From Salinicola halophilus (lineage in GTDB: Bacteria; Pseudomonadota; Gammaproteobacteria; Pseudomonadales; Halomonadaceae), in contig NZ_PZJV01000001.1 of assembly GCF_003206155.1 (NCBI RefSeq), positions 657,007 to 721,006 on the forward strand: a stretch of DNA of 64,000 bases, read 5' to 3'. The notes below the pieces were generated by a model. That model made no database searches. It was not told the origin of the DNA and saw only the letters and a program-made list of their open reading frames with translations. The first letter of the stretch is position 1; every line of letters starts with the position of its first letter. Both the position numbers and the translations under genes were made by a program. This document shows, piece after piece, positions 26,241 through 35,440 of this stretch.

Positions 26241-26310
26241 CCCCCGTCATGCCCCTACCCGCCGTCCTCTCGCCCGTCATGCTCTCGCCCGTCATGCTTT
26301 CGCTCGTCAT
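26241..26310. repeat. Tandem 15-base repeats in the gap between two glycosyltransferase genes
   Basis: Three consecutive 15-base units of the form (c/g)CTCTCGCCCGTCAT occupy 26266-26310, with weaker related copies (CCCCCGTCAT) upstream from 26241. On the minus strand each unit reads ATGACGGGCGAGAG. The tract lies just after the stop of the GT2/GT4 protein and before the ribosome site of the GT-SGNH fusion. Confidence 0.7.
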
Positions 26311-26320
26311 TCTTGGGCAG

Positions 26321-29300
26321 TCACTCGCGACGGCCGAGCAGAGTCGCATAGGCCTCGTCCAGTGAGGCGACATACCGATCCCAGCCGTAGCGGGAGACGG
26401 CCCGGCGGCGTCCCGCCTCCCCCAGCGCCAAGAGCCGGCTGGGATCAGCCGCCAGCGTGGCGAGCGCCTGCGCCAGGGCATCGGTATCACCGAACGGGAC
26501 CAGCCACCCGCCGGCTTCGCCCTCGCCCGCCTCGGCGCCGACGACCTCCGGCAGCGCGCCGCGATGATACCCGACAAACGCCCGGCCCGCGGCCATCGCC
26601 TCCAGCGCCGTACGGCCGAAGGACTCTTCGAAGTGGGCCAGACTGAGCACGACCTGCACCCGCGTCAACGCCTTTGCGGGTGACGTTATGTACCCCGCCA
26701 GCGTCACTCGGCAACAGGCACGCTGCGTGACGCGATCAGCCAGCGCCTCCAGGGCCGGCGTCGGCGTGCCGAAGACGATGAATTCGACGGCCGCCTCGCG
26801 CTCGCCCAGCGCGGCGGCCAGGGCCTCGAGATCGGTCAGCCCCTTGTTGGCACTGGCGCTGGCAAGAATCCCCACCCGGAGCGGCGCGTCGGTCGTGCCA
26901 CCCGCTACCGGCAGCGCGAGGAGCGGGTCCATATCGATGGTGTTCGATACCGTCGTCAGCCGCGCCCCCGCCGATTCGTTCGGACCAGCGGTAGTGGATG
27001 ACTCACTCTGCACGTCGGTCGTGGTTCGGGTGAAAGCCGACTGAATGGAAGCCTCCTGGATGAAAGCCGCCTGGGTGTATGCCGAATTGGCGATCAGCAA
27101 ATCGGCGCGTTCGCGCACGGCGGCGATGATCGTCTCGGCATCGGCATTGAGCGTGTCGCACAGAATGGCGTCTGCCCTTGGCAGTTCGCGCAGGTGAATC
27201 CCGACCGGTACACCGCAGCGACGCGCGGCGATCAGCGGCGCCTCGAGCACCAGGCTGTTGAGGGAGACGGCATCGACCTGGAAGCGTTCGATCAGGTGCG
27301 AGAAGTGATCGACCGTTCTCGGCTCCGCCTCACCGCCGAGCTGCCACCAGCCGTAGGGCAGGATTGCCACGGCGTGGCTGATCGTACGCAGCGTTTCGAG
27401 ATACTCGTCGTTGACCGCACTCGGCAGCGCGACGATGAGCCGATACCCCGATTCGCATAGCCCCCGCGCCACGTCGAGCAGGCTTCGCTCGGCGCCGTAG
27501 AGCTGAACATCGGCCTGGTGGCCGCACAGCAGGAGCGTGGCCTTCGCCTCGGTTGGCACGTGCCTGCCCTCGAACACCGGCAGCGGATCACCGCGCTGCG
27601 CGACCGGCGAGACGAGCCAGTGCGTCAAGGCGTTTTCCAGCGCCACGGCGCCGTTCAGCGAGCGCGCGTAACCGGACTGACTGAAATCCGGACCGGGGTC
27701 GAGCCCCTCGAAGCGCCCTTCTCGCCAGTAGTGATCGAACGCCTCGACGCGCGTGTCGTGTAGCTGGGGGTGGCGGCGTAGATACCAGCCGGCATCGAAC
27801 AGCGGCGAAGCCTCGAGGCGGTCCCGCTCGTCCACCGCCTCGCCTTCGCGTACGAGGGCTTCCGCTGCATCAGGCTCTCGCAAAAACTCTGGCGGTGCCG
27901 GAAACGGCCGATGGCGTCTACCTCGCTCGCCGGTACGGGGTAGATAGAGCGCACCATCGGCGCAAGCATGCCAGCGTCGGGCGGCCGCCATGTAACGGCC
28001 ACGGGCGCCTAAAAACTGGCTGCTGAGATGCGTCTCTCCGTGCTGGCTGAGCGAGGTCTCCGAGGCCCGCCCGAACGCCAGCGGCAGCGCTGGCGCTACC
28101 GGGACGATCGCCTCGACCCCGTACGCCACCTCGATGCGCGCGAGATATTCGGAATCCGCATTGACGCGCACCTCGTCCCAGAAGCCGAGCCGGTCGACAA
28201 CCGCTCGACGAAACATCAGCGACGACAGATTCCGGTGGACCCAGCCCTCGTCGTCCTCCAGTCGCCAGCGGTGACACCAGAGCGCCGGCGTGGCCCGCGT
28301 CCAGTGGCTGATCGCAGCGACCGGTGTGACGGCCCTTTTCTTGCGTGACTTTCTCGCCCTCGCTTCGGCGTCGTTTAACGCCTCGACCTGACTCGCGATG
28401 CGGTCCGGGTGCGACCAGTCATCGCTATCGTGCGTCGTGATCTGTTCGCCGTTCGCAGTGGCCAAGCCAACATTGCGGGCGGCGTACGCGCCGCGGTTTT
28501 CGGCTTGCAAGATAACGGTATAAGTCATCGACGCCGGACATTCCTCTCGCAGCCGATTCAGCACCTCGACGGTGCCGTCATGACTGGCATCGTCGACGAC
28601 AATGATCTCCAGCGAGCGCCAGGTCTGCGCAAACAGACTGCGAATCGCCGTGGCGACGGTTTCCGCCGCGTTGTAGACCGGCACGATGACGCTGACGAGC
28701 GGCCCGCGGCGTCGATCACGCGAGCGCTTCAACGCCACCAGCCGATCGAGCGCCGGTGCCGCCCCCTCCGTCAGCGTCAACGTGGAAACGCGATACGATT
28801 CGAAGCAGGCGTTGAGTGGGACCAGCGCCCTCGCGGGTGGCATTCCCGCTGCCAGGTTCCGATTGAGCCGGGCCAGCGCCGCCTCTGCACTGCCTGGCCA
28901 ATCGCGCTCCAGCGCGGAGACGATCGCCTCTTGAAGCGTCGGATCCGCATCCAGGCGCTGCAGACACTCCAGCGCCAGCAGCGCCGGTGCCGGACCCCGT
29001 GGCCAGTCGATCAGCGCGTCATCGCTGAAAAGCCAGCCCAGCGCCGTCTCGGCCTGCCCTCGCCAGGCCGTCCAGCGCGCCAGCGCCCAGCGGGCGTGAT
29101 GGCGCTCCTCGCGGCTTGCCGAATGATCGTCCGCCAGCCGCTCTAGCCGAGCCAGCATCACCGGCCCTGCCCCTCGCCAGAGATGAAAATCCCGGGCGAG
29201 CGCGCGGTTGCGACGCGGCAGGCGTCCCTCGTACTGCCCGAACCGAAGGTAGTGATCGAGCGGTTCGAGTTTGGCCGCGGCAACGTCCGGATAGGCGTGC

Positions 29301-29401
29301 AGGTACCACTCAGCGTCGAAATCCACGCGAGCGGACGCCCCGGCGGCATCCTCTTGCCACCGGGGCGCGCTCTTCAGCCAGCGCTTGAGCGACGCGATCA
29401 T
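26321..29401 (-). CDS. Bifunctional GT2-GT4 glycosyltransferase with YPDV modules
   Basis: 1026-residue protein, possibly a two-active-site polymerase. Residues 27-63 are a YPDV module (FDAEWYLHAYPDV ... HYLRFGQYEGRLP). A helical region follows, then GT2 at ~235-480 (VSVIVPVYNAAETV, IIVVDDASHDGT, HDSDDWSHPDRI, NADSEYLARIEVAYG). A second, degenerate module (FDAGWYLRRHPQL) is at ~530-575, and a GT4-like domain covers ~610-1020 (QLYGAERSLLDVARG, LASASANKGLTDLEAL, ESFGRTALEAMAAG). The ATG at 29401 overlaps the stop of the upstream coiled-coil gene (ATGA), so both are co-translated. Sugar specificities are unknown. Confidence 0.83.
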   Translation of the reverse strand: MIASLKRWLKSAPRWQEDAAGASARVDFDAEWYLHAYPDVAAAKLEPLDHYLRFGQYEGRLPRRNRALARDFHLWRGAGPVMLARLERLADDHSASREERHHARWALARWTAWRGQAETALGWLFSDDALIDWPRGPAPALLALECLQRLDADPTLQEAIVSALERDWPGSAEAALARLNRNLAAGMPPARALVPLNACFESYRVSTLTLTEGAAPALDRLVALKRSRDRRRGPLVSVIVPVYNAAETVATAIRSLFAQTWRSLEIIVVDDASHDGTVEVLNRLREECPASMTYTVILQAENRGAYAARNVGLATANGEQITTHDSDDWSHPDRIASQVEALNDAEARARKSRKKRAVTPVAAISHWTRATPALWCHRWRLEDDEGWVHRNLSSLMFRRAVVDRLGFWDEVRVNADSEYLARIEVAYGVEAIVPVAPALPLAFGRASETSLSQHGETHLSSQFLGARGRYMAAARRWHACADGALYLPRTGERGRRHRPFPAPPEFLREPDAAEALVREGEAVDERDRLEASPLFDAGWYLRRHPQLHDTRVEAFDHYWREGRFEGLDPGPDFSQSGYARSLNGAVALENALTHWLVSPVAQRGDPLPVFEGRHVPTEAKATLLLCGHQADVQLYGAERSLLDVARGLCESGYRLIVALPSAVNDEYLETLRTISHAVAILPYGWWQLGGEAEPRTVDHFSHLIERFQVDAVSLNSLVLEAPLIAARRCGVPVGIHLRELPRADAILCDTLNADAETIIAAVRERADLLIANSAYTQAAFIQEASIQSAFTRTTTDVQSESSTTAGPNESAGARLTTVSNTIDMDPLLALPVAGGTTDAPLRVGILASASANKGLTDLEALAAALGEREAAVEFIVFGTPTPALEALADRVTQRACCRVTLAGYITSPAKALTRVQVVLSLAHFEESFGRTALEAMAAGRAFVGYHRGALPEVVGAEAGEGEAGGWLVPFGDTDALAQALATLAADPSRLLALGEAGRRRAVSRYGWDRYVASLDEAYATLLGRRE

Positions 29402-31629
29402 TGCGGACGCGGCTCGCGCCCTTCCTTGATACCGTCGCGAATGTAGTGAAGCAGCGGGTTGATGCCGGTCAGCGCGACGTCGGGATACGCCTCCAGATAC
29501 CCGGCGCTGTCGAAATGCGGCGAAGGGTTACGCCCTTCGAAGCCGCCGAACTTCAGGTAATGCAGGGCCGGTTTGCTGGCGTAGTCGGCATCGTTGGCGA
29601 GATCCGGGTATTGCTTCAGGTACCACTGGCCGTCGAAGAGTTCGCTGGATTCGACCTCGGCGATGGTCTCCTCCTGGCGCTTGCGCTGGCGTAGCTGCTC
29701 GCGGCGTTTTTCGGATTTCGCCCCCAGCCCGGGGAGCGGCAGCCTGCCGCCTGCGAAGCCCGACTTGCGGGCCCGCGCCTGATCGCCAGCCGGTGTCGGA
29801 TTCAACTGTTCGCGAAGCGACTGCAGCTCGCGGTCTTTCTCTTCCATCGCCGCCGTGAGATCGCCGAGCTCGTCGAAACGGCTCGCCAGGGATTTCTCGC
29901 GCTTTTTAAGTAGCTTCTTGAGTTCGGCAAGATCTCGCTCGGTCGATTTTTTGTCTTTCTTTGCCGAGGCCAGTCGTGCCTCGAGCTGCATCAGTACTTC
30001 ACTGTCCCGAGCCTCACGCTCACTGGAACTTGTACGGAGCTGTTCGGCTTCAAGGGTGCGTCGATCAAAGTCGGCTTGGAGACGAGCAATAACTTCGGTT
30101 TTTTCCGCCTCCTTTTCATGGGCATAAGTACGTAGCCGCTCGACTTCGGCGCGCGAGCTGTCAAGCTCCACCTTTGCCTGCTGTAGCTCGGACTCGATCC
30201 TTTTACCTTCAGCTGATGACAGTGCCGAGGTGTTTTCGAGTTGGCGAGTCAGCTTGTCACGGAGCTTGCGAAGCTCCTTCATCTCGACTTTCTTGTCTTC
30301 GTTACGCTGGTTGTAAACTTCCGCTCTCTGTTTGTAATACTCCTGCTGACGATCCGCCTCTTCGGCGATGTTGGTCATCGTCGCCAGTTCGCGAAAGCGC
30401 GTCTGAATGTTCTCGTCGCGCTCGGCGATGACACCTTCGAGGCGCGTCTTCTCGCTTTCCGCCTGCGTCAGGCTCGCGGTCACTTCGGTCAACCGGGCTT
30501 CGAGCGCCGTAAGATCGGTTTGCAGCTGGTCGCGCTCGAGGCTTGCCGCTTCCGACATCTGGGTCAGCGTCGCGATATCTTCGAAGCGCGTCTGAATATT
30601 GCGATCGCGCTCGGCGATCTGCGCTTCGAGCCCCTGAGACCGATGCTCGGCCGCGTGCAGTGCTGCGCCTTTCTCACTCAGCTGCGTTTGAAGCTGTGCC
30701 AGCTCCGTCTGCAACGAGTGCGCCGACCCCTGTGCATCGGCCAGTTCTTCAGCCAGGTGAAGCTTGTCGGACTCCAGACTTTTCAGCGCTTCGTCACGGG
30801 ATTCGAGCTGCGTCGTCAAATGCGCGACGGTAGCCGCTCGGTCGTCACGATCCTGTATCAGCGTTTCGACCTGCGCATCGGCACTGCGCAGTCTTGCCGT
30901 TTGCTGATCGGCAAGTACCTGGTCCGCGCAGGCACGGCCAAGCCGTGCAAAAACCTCGCGAACAGTTCTCGCCGCCGTGGGCGCGCTCCAGCGGGATATC
31001 AGCGTTTCCAGCAGCTCCGGCAGTCGCTCACCGACCATGACCACGCCCAGGCCATCGCCGTGATGAAAGGTGATCGAACGATAGACCATCTGGAGCTTGG
31101 CAAACTGCTCATGGGCGAGGCAGCCCGGCTCATGGCGGTTGATGCCGGGAATGAGCACGATGCCGCGCTCGGAGACGCGATCGATCCAGCGATCCAGCAC
31201 GTCCTCCATGTCTTCATCATCGATGTCGAGATCCAACGCCAGCAGATCGACGCTGCCGGGCTCGATCTGCTTGGCCGCTCGCCTCGGATCGACCCGCAGG
31301 TCTCGAGACAGTGCGCCGTAGCGGCGATCTGCCAGGGTGAGAACATCTTCGGCGTCAGGGCTTTTGTGGTCTGCGACGAGCAAGCATTCGCCGTGAAGCT
31401 CGAGCCGGTTGACCGCCTGACAAAACGTCAGATGCGGGCTGCCTTTTCGGGCGCCCAGCGTGACCGCGCGCGCCGGTGCCGCCACCTCGAACAGCCAGAA
31501 AACGAACGGCAAATGCTCGAGCCAGGACGACGGCTCCAGGTGATCCGGGCGTATGAACATCGCCCCTCGCGCCAAGGACTGGAGCGGTGCACTGCTAGGT
31601 GCATTGTTGGCACTTTTGCTCAACTTCAT
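29398..31629 (-). CDS. Methyltransferase-like / long coiled-coil / YPDV-module protein
   Basis: 743 residues in three parts. Residues ~35-215 look like the class I methyltransferase domain often found in polysaccharide loci (VTLGARKGSPHLTFCQAV, then VDLLALDLDIDDED and RGIVLIPGINRHEPG). The residues usually seen as IDGLHTYE in relatives are altered here, so activity is doubtful. Residues ~225-620 are an almost unbroken coiled coil with internal repeats (IAERDRNIQTRFEDIATLT and IAERDENIQTRFRELATMT). Residues 660-743 hold two YPDV modules. Methyltransferase plus coiled coil recalls WbdD, which sets O-antigen length in E. coli O9a; the parallel is inference. It overlaps the next gene by ATGA. Confidence 0.8.
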   Translation of the reverse strand: MKLSKSANNAPSSAPLQSLARGAMFIRPDHLEPSSWLEHLPFVFWLFEVAAPARAVTLGARKGSPHLTFCQAVNRLELHGECLLVADHKSPDAEDVLTLADRRYGALSRDLRVDPRRAAKQIEPGSVDLLALDLDIDDEDMEDVLDRWIDRVSERGIVLIPGINRHEPGCLAHEQFAKLQMVYRSITFHHGDGLGVVMVGERLPELLETLISRWSAPTAARTVREVFARLGRACADQVLADQQTARLRSADAQVETLIQDRDDRAATVAHLTTQLESRDEALKSLESDKLHLAEELADAQGSAHSLQTELAQLQTQLSEKGAALHAAEHRSQGLEAQIAERDRNIQTRFEDIATLTQMSEAASLERDQLQTDLTALEARLTEVTASLTQAESEKTRLEGVIAERDENIQTRFRELATMTNIAEEADRQQEYYKQRAEVYNQRNEDKKVEMKELRKLRDKLTRQLENTSALSSAEGKRIESELQQAKVELDSSRAEVERLRTYAHEKEAEKTEVIARLQADFDRRTLEAEQLRTSSSEREARDSEVLMQLEARLASAKKDKKSTERDLAELKKLLKKREKSLASRFDELGDLTAAMEEKDRELQSLREQLNPTPAGDQARARKSGFAGGRLPLPGLGAKSEKRREQLRQRKRQEETIAEVESSELFDGQWYLKQYPDLANDADYASKPALHYLKFGGFEGRNPSPHFDSAGYLEAYPDVALTGINPLLHYIRDGIKEGREPRPQ

Positions 31630-31699
31630 CGTTTACCCTTGCTTCTGGACTTCTATTCGAAATTAACGATTCTTATTTGCTATTCCCAGCGACCGCCGT

Positions 31700-34381
31700 C
31701 TAGACAGTCTGCCCGACTCCGAGCCTCTCCCGATGCGCTTCGTAGCCGAACGCGTCGATCACGAACTGGGTCGAGCGTTCGACCTGGCGGCGATAGGCTT
31801 CGGGGTCGGCGTGCAGTCGTTCGATGGTGTCCTGCACCGCTTCGGGCGCGGCGTAGATGGCGGCGTCCTGGAACAGTGGGCGGTACTTGGGATCGATGAT
31901 CACCGGGACGCCGACGGCCATCGCTTCGAACATTACCCGCCCGAACGCCTCGATCCAGTCGGAGTGGGTGTAGTAGACGTAGAAATCCACGTCCTTGAGG
32001 AACTCGGCGGGCTGAATCGAGCCGAATTCATGTACTACCCAGTTAGCCGGCAGCTGCCCCAGCACGGTGGTCGGGGCACTCGCCCCACCGAGAACGTGGA
32101 TCTGATAGCGGTCGTCATCCGGGTAGAGCGTTCTCAATACCTCAGGAGACTCAGGCCACTTTACGTACTGATCCCGCGAGTGGCGGCCGATCTTGATCGG
32201 CAGGCCGCCCGGCGTATGCGCCGGGCGCTGCCACTCCGCCACATTGATGATATTGACCCAATCCTCCTCGGCCAGGTCGATATCCGCGAGCTCTTGCGGG
32301 TGGTGCTCGAAGAGCGATTCTCGTACCAGCGGACCGATGGGGTACCAGCGCGCGCCCTCCCCAAACGTCTCGACGATGTGTCGGTGACAGGTGGGGATGT
32401 CGTAGAGCGTCTCGCCGGTTTCGCTGTATTCGCGCTTGGGCGGCTGGTTGACGATCACCGAGATGCGCTTGGCCTGCACATTGGGGATTCGATCCTGCAG
32501 GCGCTGCACCACCGGCGGATGGCGGATCACCAGGTGATCGCAGGTCACCGTTTCACCCTGCACGACGAACGAGACCAGCTCACCGTCGACCAGCCGACGA
32601 ATGTTCTCGTTGATCTTGCGGCCAGGGTTGAGGTCGTAACGCGGCAGATTGAGCAGCCCGGTACGCAGGCCGAAGTAGCGCTGCGCCTTGATCTCCTCGA
32701 TGTTCGAGTGACTGGTGCCGCCGGGCAGGCGAAAATCGGACGCGATGATGACATCGAAATGCGTACGACTGACGCCCTTGTCCGGCAGCATCGGCGCGGG
32801 GCGCGGGAAACGATCGCCATCCGTCTCGGAGTCGGCTGCGTAGCGGAGCGTCGACGCTTGGCGCCGCGCATAGGCTGCAGCCTCGTCGTACTCCTTCCTC
32901 GCCCCCGTCTTGAAGCCGAGATAGCCGAAGGCGCTGTCCGAAGTGAGCGACCCCGGCACCTGACGCTGAAAGCAGAGCGGTGCGCCATCGAGGGTGACGA
33001 CGGCCTCAACACCGAAGGCGACACGCAGGCGCGCCAGGAATTCGGAATCCGCCGCGAAGCGCACCTTGTCCCAGTAGCCGAGTGCTTCCGTCACCGGCGC
33101 CCGCCGGAACATCAGCGACGAGAGATTCATCAGCACGAAAGTGCGGGACTTCGGGCGCAGGTAGATGCGCCCGTCCTCTTCCAGGCGAATCTGGCGCGAG
33201 AGGTTGGCGATGACCTCTGGGTTAGCGTCCAGCTGCGCGGCCTGCAGCTCGATCTTGCGCGGATGGGACCAGTCGTCGGCATCGTGCGTGGTGACGTAGT
33301 CGCCAGTGCAGTGGTTCAGCGCGTGATTGCGCGCCGCGTACGGCCCCTGATTGACCGGGTTGCGCAGCACCTTGATGCGGGCATCGCGCGCGGCGTAACC
33401 CTCGGCGACCGCCACCGTCTCATCGGTACTGGCATCGTCACTGACGAGAATCTCCAGATCGCGATGAGACTGCGCCAATAGCGATTCGAGCGCGGTGGGT
33501 AACGTGCGCGCCGCGTTGTAGACGGGGATGATGACGCTGACCCGCGCAGTAGACGCCCGTGACGGCTCGGCGTGAGCGCTCAACCGCTCGTAGAAGCCCT
33601 GCGTGTGCGCCGCTGAGGTCAGCGATACCGGTTCGAGACCGTGCTCGGCGTAGAGCGCGTTCACGACCCCAAGTCGCGCCGTCATGTCCGGCTGGGCGTT
33701 GATGCGCGCCAGCGTCCAGTCGTCATCCCGAAGGGACGGCGGCACCTCAGCGAGTACCGTCAGCGCCTGTGCCGGCCGCCCGGCGTTGGCGTGCACCTGA
33801 GACAGCAGACGCCTGGCGCGGGCCTGCAGCGCCTCATCCTTGGTGGAGTCGATATAGGCTGCGAGGGCGACCCGCGCCTTCTCCAGCATCTCTTCACCCG
33901 GCTGGGCGGCGTACCAGACGCCAAGCTCCCACAGTGCCAACTGCCGAGGGTAGCCCATTTCGTCGCAGGCGATCGCCTCGAGCTCCGGCACCGCGATGCG
34001 CGAGAACTCCAGGTCGTAGATGCGCGCCACGATATCCTTGATGCGCTGATCCTGCTTTTTCTTGGCGCGCCGGCTCTGCTGTCGCGTCGCCTGGACAGTG
34101 CGTTCGGAGACTCGCGGCGCGGGCTTACGCCCCTCGCGCATGCCGTGCATCAGGTAGTGAAGCAGCGGCCCGGATGCCTGTTGTCGCACATCCGGGTACT
34201 TCTTCAGGTAGTAGGCGGGATCGAAGAACGGCGACGGCTGACGCCCCCACGGCTCCCCGTACTTCACATAGTGCAGCACCGGATCCAGACCCGAGCGCTT
34301 CACGTCCGGGTAGCGTTTGGCGTACCACTTCTCATCGACGAAACCCGAGTCGCGTAGAAACTCGATCTTCTTCAAAAACAT
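31700..34381 (-). CDS. GT2 plus GT4-like glycosyltransferase with two N-terminal YPDV modules
   Basis: 893-residue protein. Two YPDV modules sit at residues 14-50 and 52-89 (DEKWYAKRYPDV and DPAYYLKKYPDV, each followed by HYxxxGxxxGRxP). A helical, TPR-like region spans ~110-270. GT2 spans ~285-500 (VSVIIPVYNAARTL, ILVSDDASTDET, HDADDWSHPRKI, FAADSEFLARLRVAFG). The C-terminal ~350 residues are GT4-like (FDVIIASDFRLPGGTSHS, IHVLGGAS, VYYTHSDWIEAFGRVMFEAMA). It is a close relative of the 26321-29401 protein in its GT2 part. ATG 34381 is the start. A TTGACA hexamer at 34411-34416 on the minus strand is a possible -35, but no good -10 follows. Confidence 0.82.
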   Translation of the reverse strand: MFLKKIEFLRDSGFVDEKWYAKRYPDVKRSGLDPVLHYVKYGEPWGRQPSPFFDPAYYLKKYPDVRQQASGPLLHYLMHGMREGRKPAPRVSERTVQATRQQSRRAKKKQDQRIKDIVARIYDLEFSRIAVPELEAIACDEMGYPRQLALWELGVWYAAQPGEEMLEKARVALAAYIDSTKDEALQARARRLLSQVHANAGRPAQALTVLAEVPPSLRDDDWTLARINAQPDMTARLGVVNALYAEHGLEPVSLTSAAHTQGFYERLSAHAEPSRASTARVSVIIPVYNAARTLPTALESLLAQSHRDLEILVSDDASTDETVAVAEGYAARDARIKVLRNPVNQGPYAARNHALNHCTGDYVTTHDADDWSHPRKIELQAAQLDANPEVIANLSRQIRLEEDGRIYLRPKSRTFVLMNLSSLMFRRAPVTEALGYWDKVRFAADSEFLARLRVAFGVEAVVTLDGAPLCFQRQVPGSLTSDSAFGYLGFKTGARKEYDEAAAYARRQASTLRYAADSETDGDRFPRPAPMLPDKGVSRTHFDVIIASDFRLPGGTSHSNIEEIKAQRYFGLRTGLLNLPRYDLNPGRKINENIRRLVDGELVSFVVQGETVTCDHLVIRHPPVVQRLQDRIPNVQAKRISVIVNQPPKREYSETGETLYDIPTCHRHIVETFGEGARWYPIGPLVRESLFEHHPQELADIDLAEEDWVNIINVAEWQRPAHTPGGLPIKIGRHSRDQYVKWPESPEVLRTLYPDDDRYQIHVLGGASAPTTVLGQLPANWVVHEFGSIQPAEFLKDVDFYVYYTHSDWIEAFGRVMFEAMAVGVPVIIDPKYRPLFQDAAIYAAPEAVQDTIERLHADPEAYRRQVERSTQFVIDAFGYEAHRERLGVGQTV

Positions 34382-34431
34382 GCCGTCATCCCTAAGTCTC
34401 TTCGACGTGATGTCAATAATCCGTCACTCCC

Positions 34432-34453
34432 CATCGAGCCTTCGTGCTCGATG
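34432..34453. terminator. Hairpin after rmlA
   Basis: An 8-bp stem (CATCGAGC with GCTCGATG) and a 6-base loop lie 26 bases beyond the rmlA stop and before the next leftward gene. No T-run follows on the minus strand, so termination is uncertain. Confidence 0.35.
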
Positions 34454-34479
34454 CGGCTCCATTACGAAACACTTCGACT

Positions 34480-35358
34480 TCAGTGCCACTGCTCGGTGAG
34501 CCGAAACAGATAGTCACCGTAACCCGTCTTGGCGAATCGCTCGGCCTGACGCCCGAGCGCGGCGTCGTCGATCCAGCCCTGATTCCAGGCGATCTCTTCC
34601 AGGCAGGCGATCTTCAGCCCTTGGCAATGCTCGATGCTCTGCACGTACTGGCTGGCCTCCATCAGGCTCTCTGGGGTGCCGGTGTCCAGCCAGGCGAAGC
34701 CACGCCCCAGCTTCTCGACGAAGAGATCCCCCCGCGCCAGGTAAGCGTTGTTAACGGAGGTGATCTCGAGTTCGCCCCGTGCGGAGGGTGTCACCCGGCG
34801 GGCGATCTCGACGACGTCGGCGTCGTAGAAGTAGAGCCCTGTCACCGCGTAAGGCGACGGTGGCTGGGCCGGTTTCTCTTCGATACCCGAAACCTGACCA
34901 CGCTCGTCGAACGCGACGACACCGAAACGCTCCGGGTCTTTCACCCACTGGCCGAAGACGGTGGCGCCCGTCGCGCGTTGGGAGGCGAGACGCAGCTGCT
35001 CGGAGAAATGCTGGCCGTGGAAGACGTTGTCACCTAGCACGAGACAGACCGGGTCATTACCGATGAAGGTTTCGCCAATGAGAAATGCCTCGGCCAACCC
35101 TTTCGGCTCGGCCTGCTCGGCGTACTCGAAGACGACGCCAAACTGGCTACCATCACCCAGTAGCTGGCGATACTGCGGCAGCGCCTCCGGCGTCGAAATG
35201 ATCAGGATGTGGCGAATACCGGCCAGCATGAGGACCGAGATCGGGTAGTAGATCATCGGTTTGTCGTAGACCGGCAGCAGCTGTTTGGAGGCCCCCAGTG
35301 TCATCGGGAACAGCCGAGAGCCGGTACCGCCGGCCAGCACGATTCCTTTACGTGTCAT
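34480..35358 (-). CDS. rmlA: Glucose-1-phosphate thymidylyltransferase
   Basis: Makes dTDP-glucose from dTTP and glucose-1-phosphate in the cytosol. The 292-residue length and motifs are full family standard: [15 protein letters not shown] (nucleotide-binding loop), [43 protein letters not shown] and a C-terminal WIDDAAL...GYGDYL. A GGAG site is 5 bases before ATG 35358. No rmlB, rmlC or rmlD is in the window, so either dTDP-glucose feeds another route or the partner genes are elsewhere. Confidence 0.95.
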   Translation of the reverse strand: MTRKGIVLAGGTGSRLFPMTLGASKQLLPVYDKPMIYYPISVLMLAGIRHILIISTPEALPQYRQLLGDGSQFGVVFEYAEQAEPKGLAEAFLIGETFIGNDPVCLVLGDNVFHGQHFSEQLRLASQRATGATVFGQWVKDPERFGVVAFDERGQVSGIEEKPAQPPSPYAVTGLYFYDADVVEIARRVTPSARGELEITSVNNAYLARGDLFVEKLGRGFAWLDTGTPESLMEASQYVQSIEHCQGLKIACLEEIAWNQGWIDDAALGRQAERFAKTGYGDYLFRLTEQWH

Positions 35359-35440
35359 CCACCACTCCAGATTGTATAAAGCTATGACTTACCCAGTGCA
35401 ATCACTGACGCCAACACGAGCAAGATTCTTTATTACAGCG

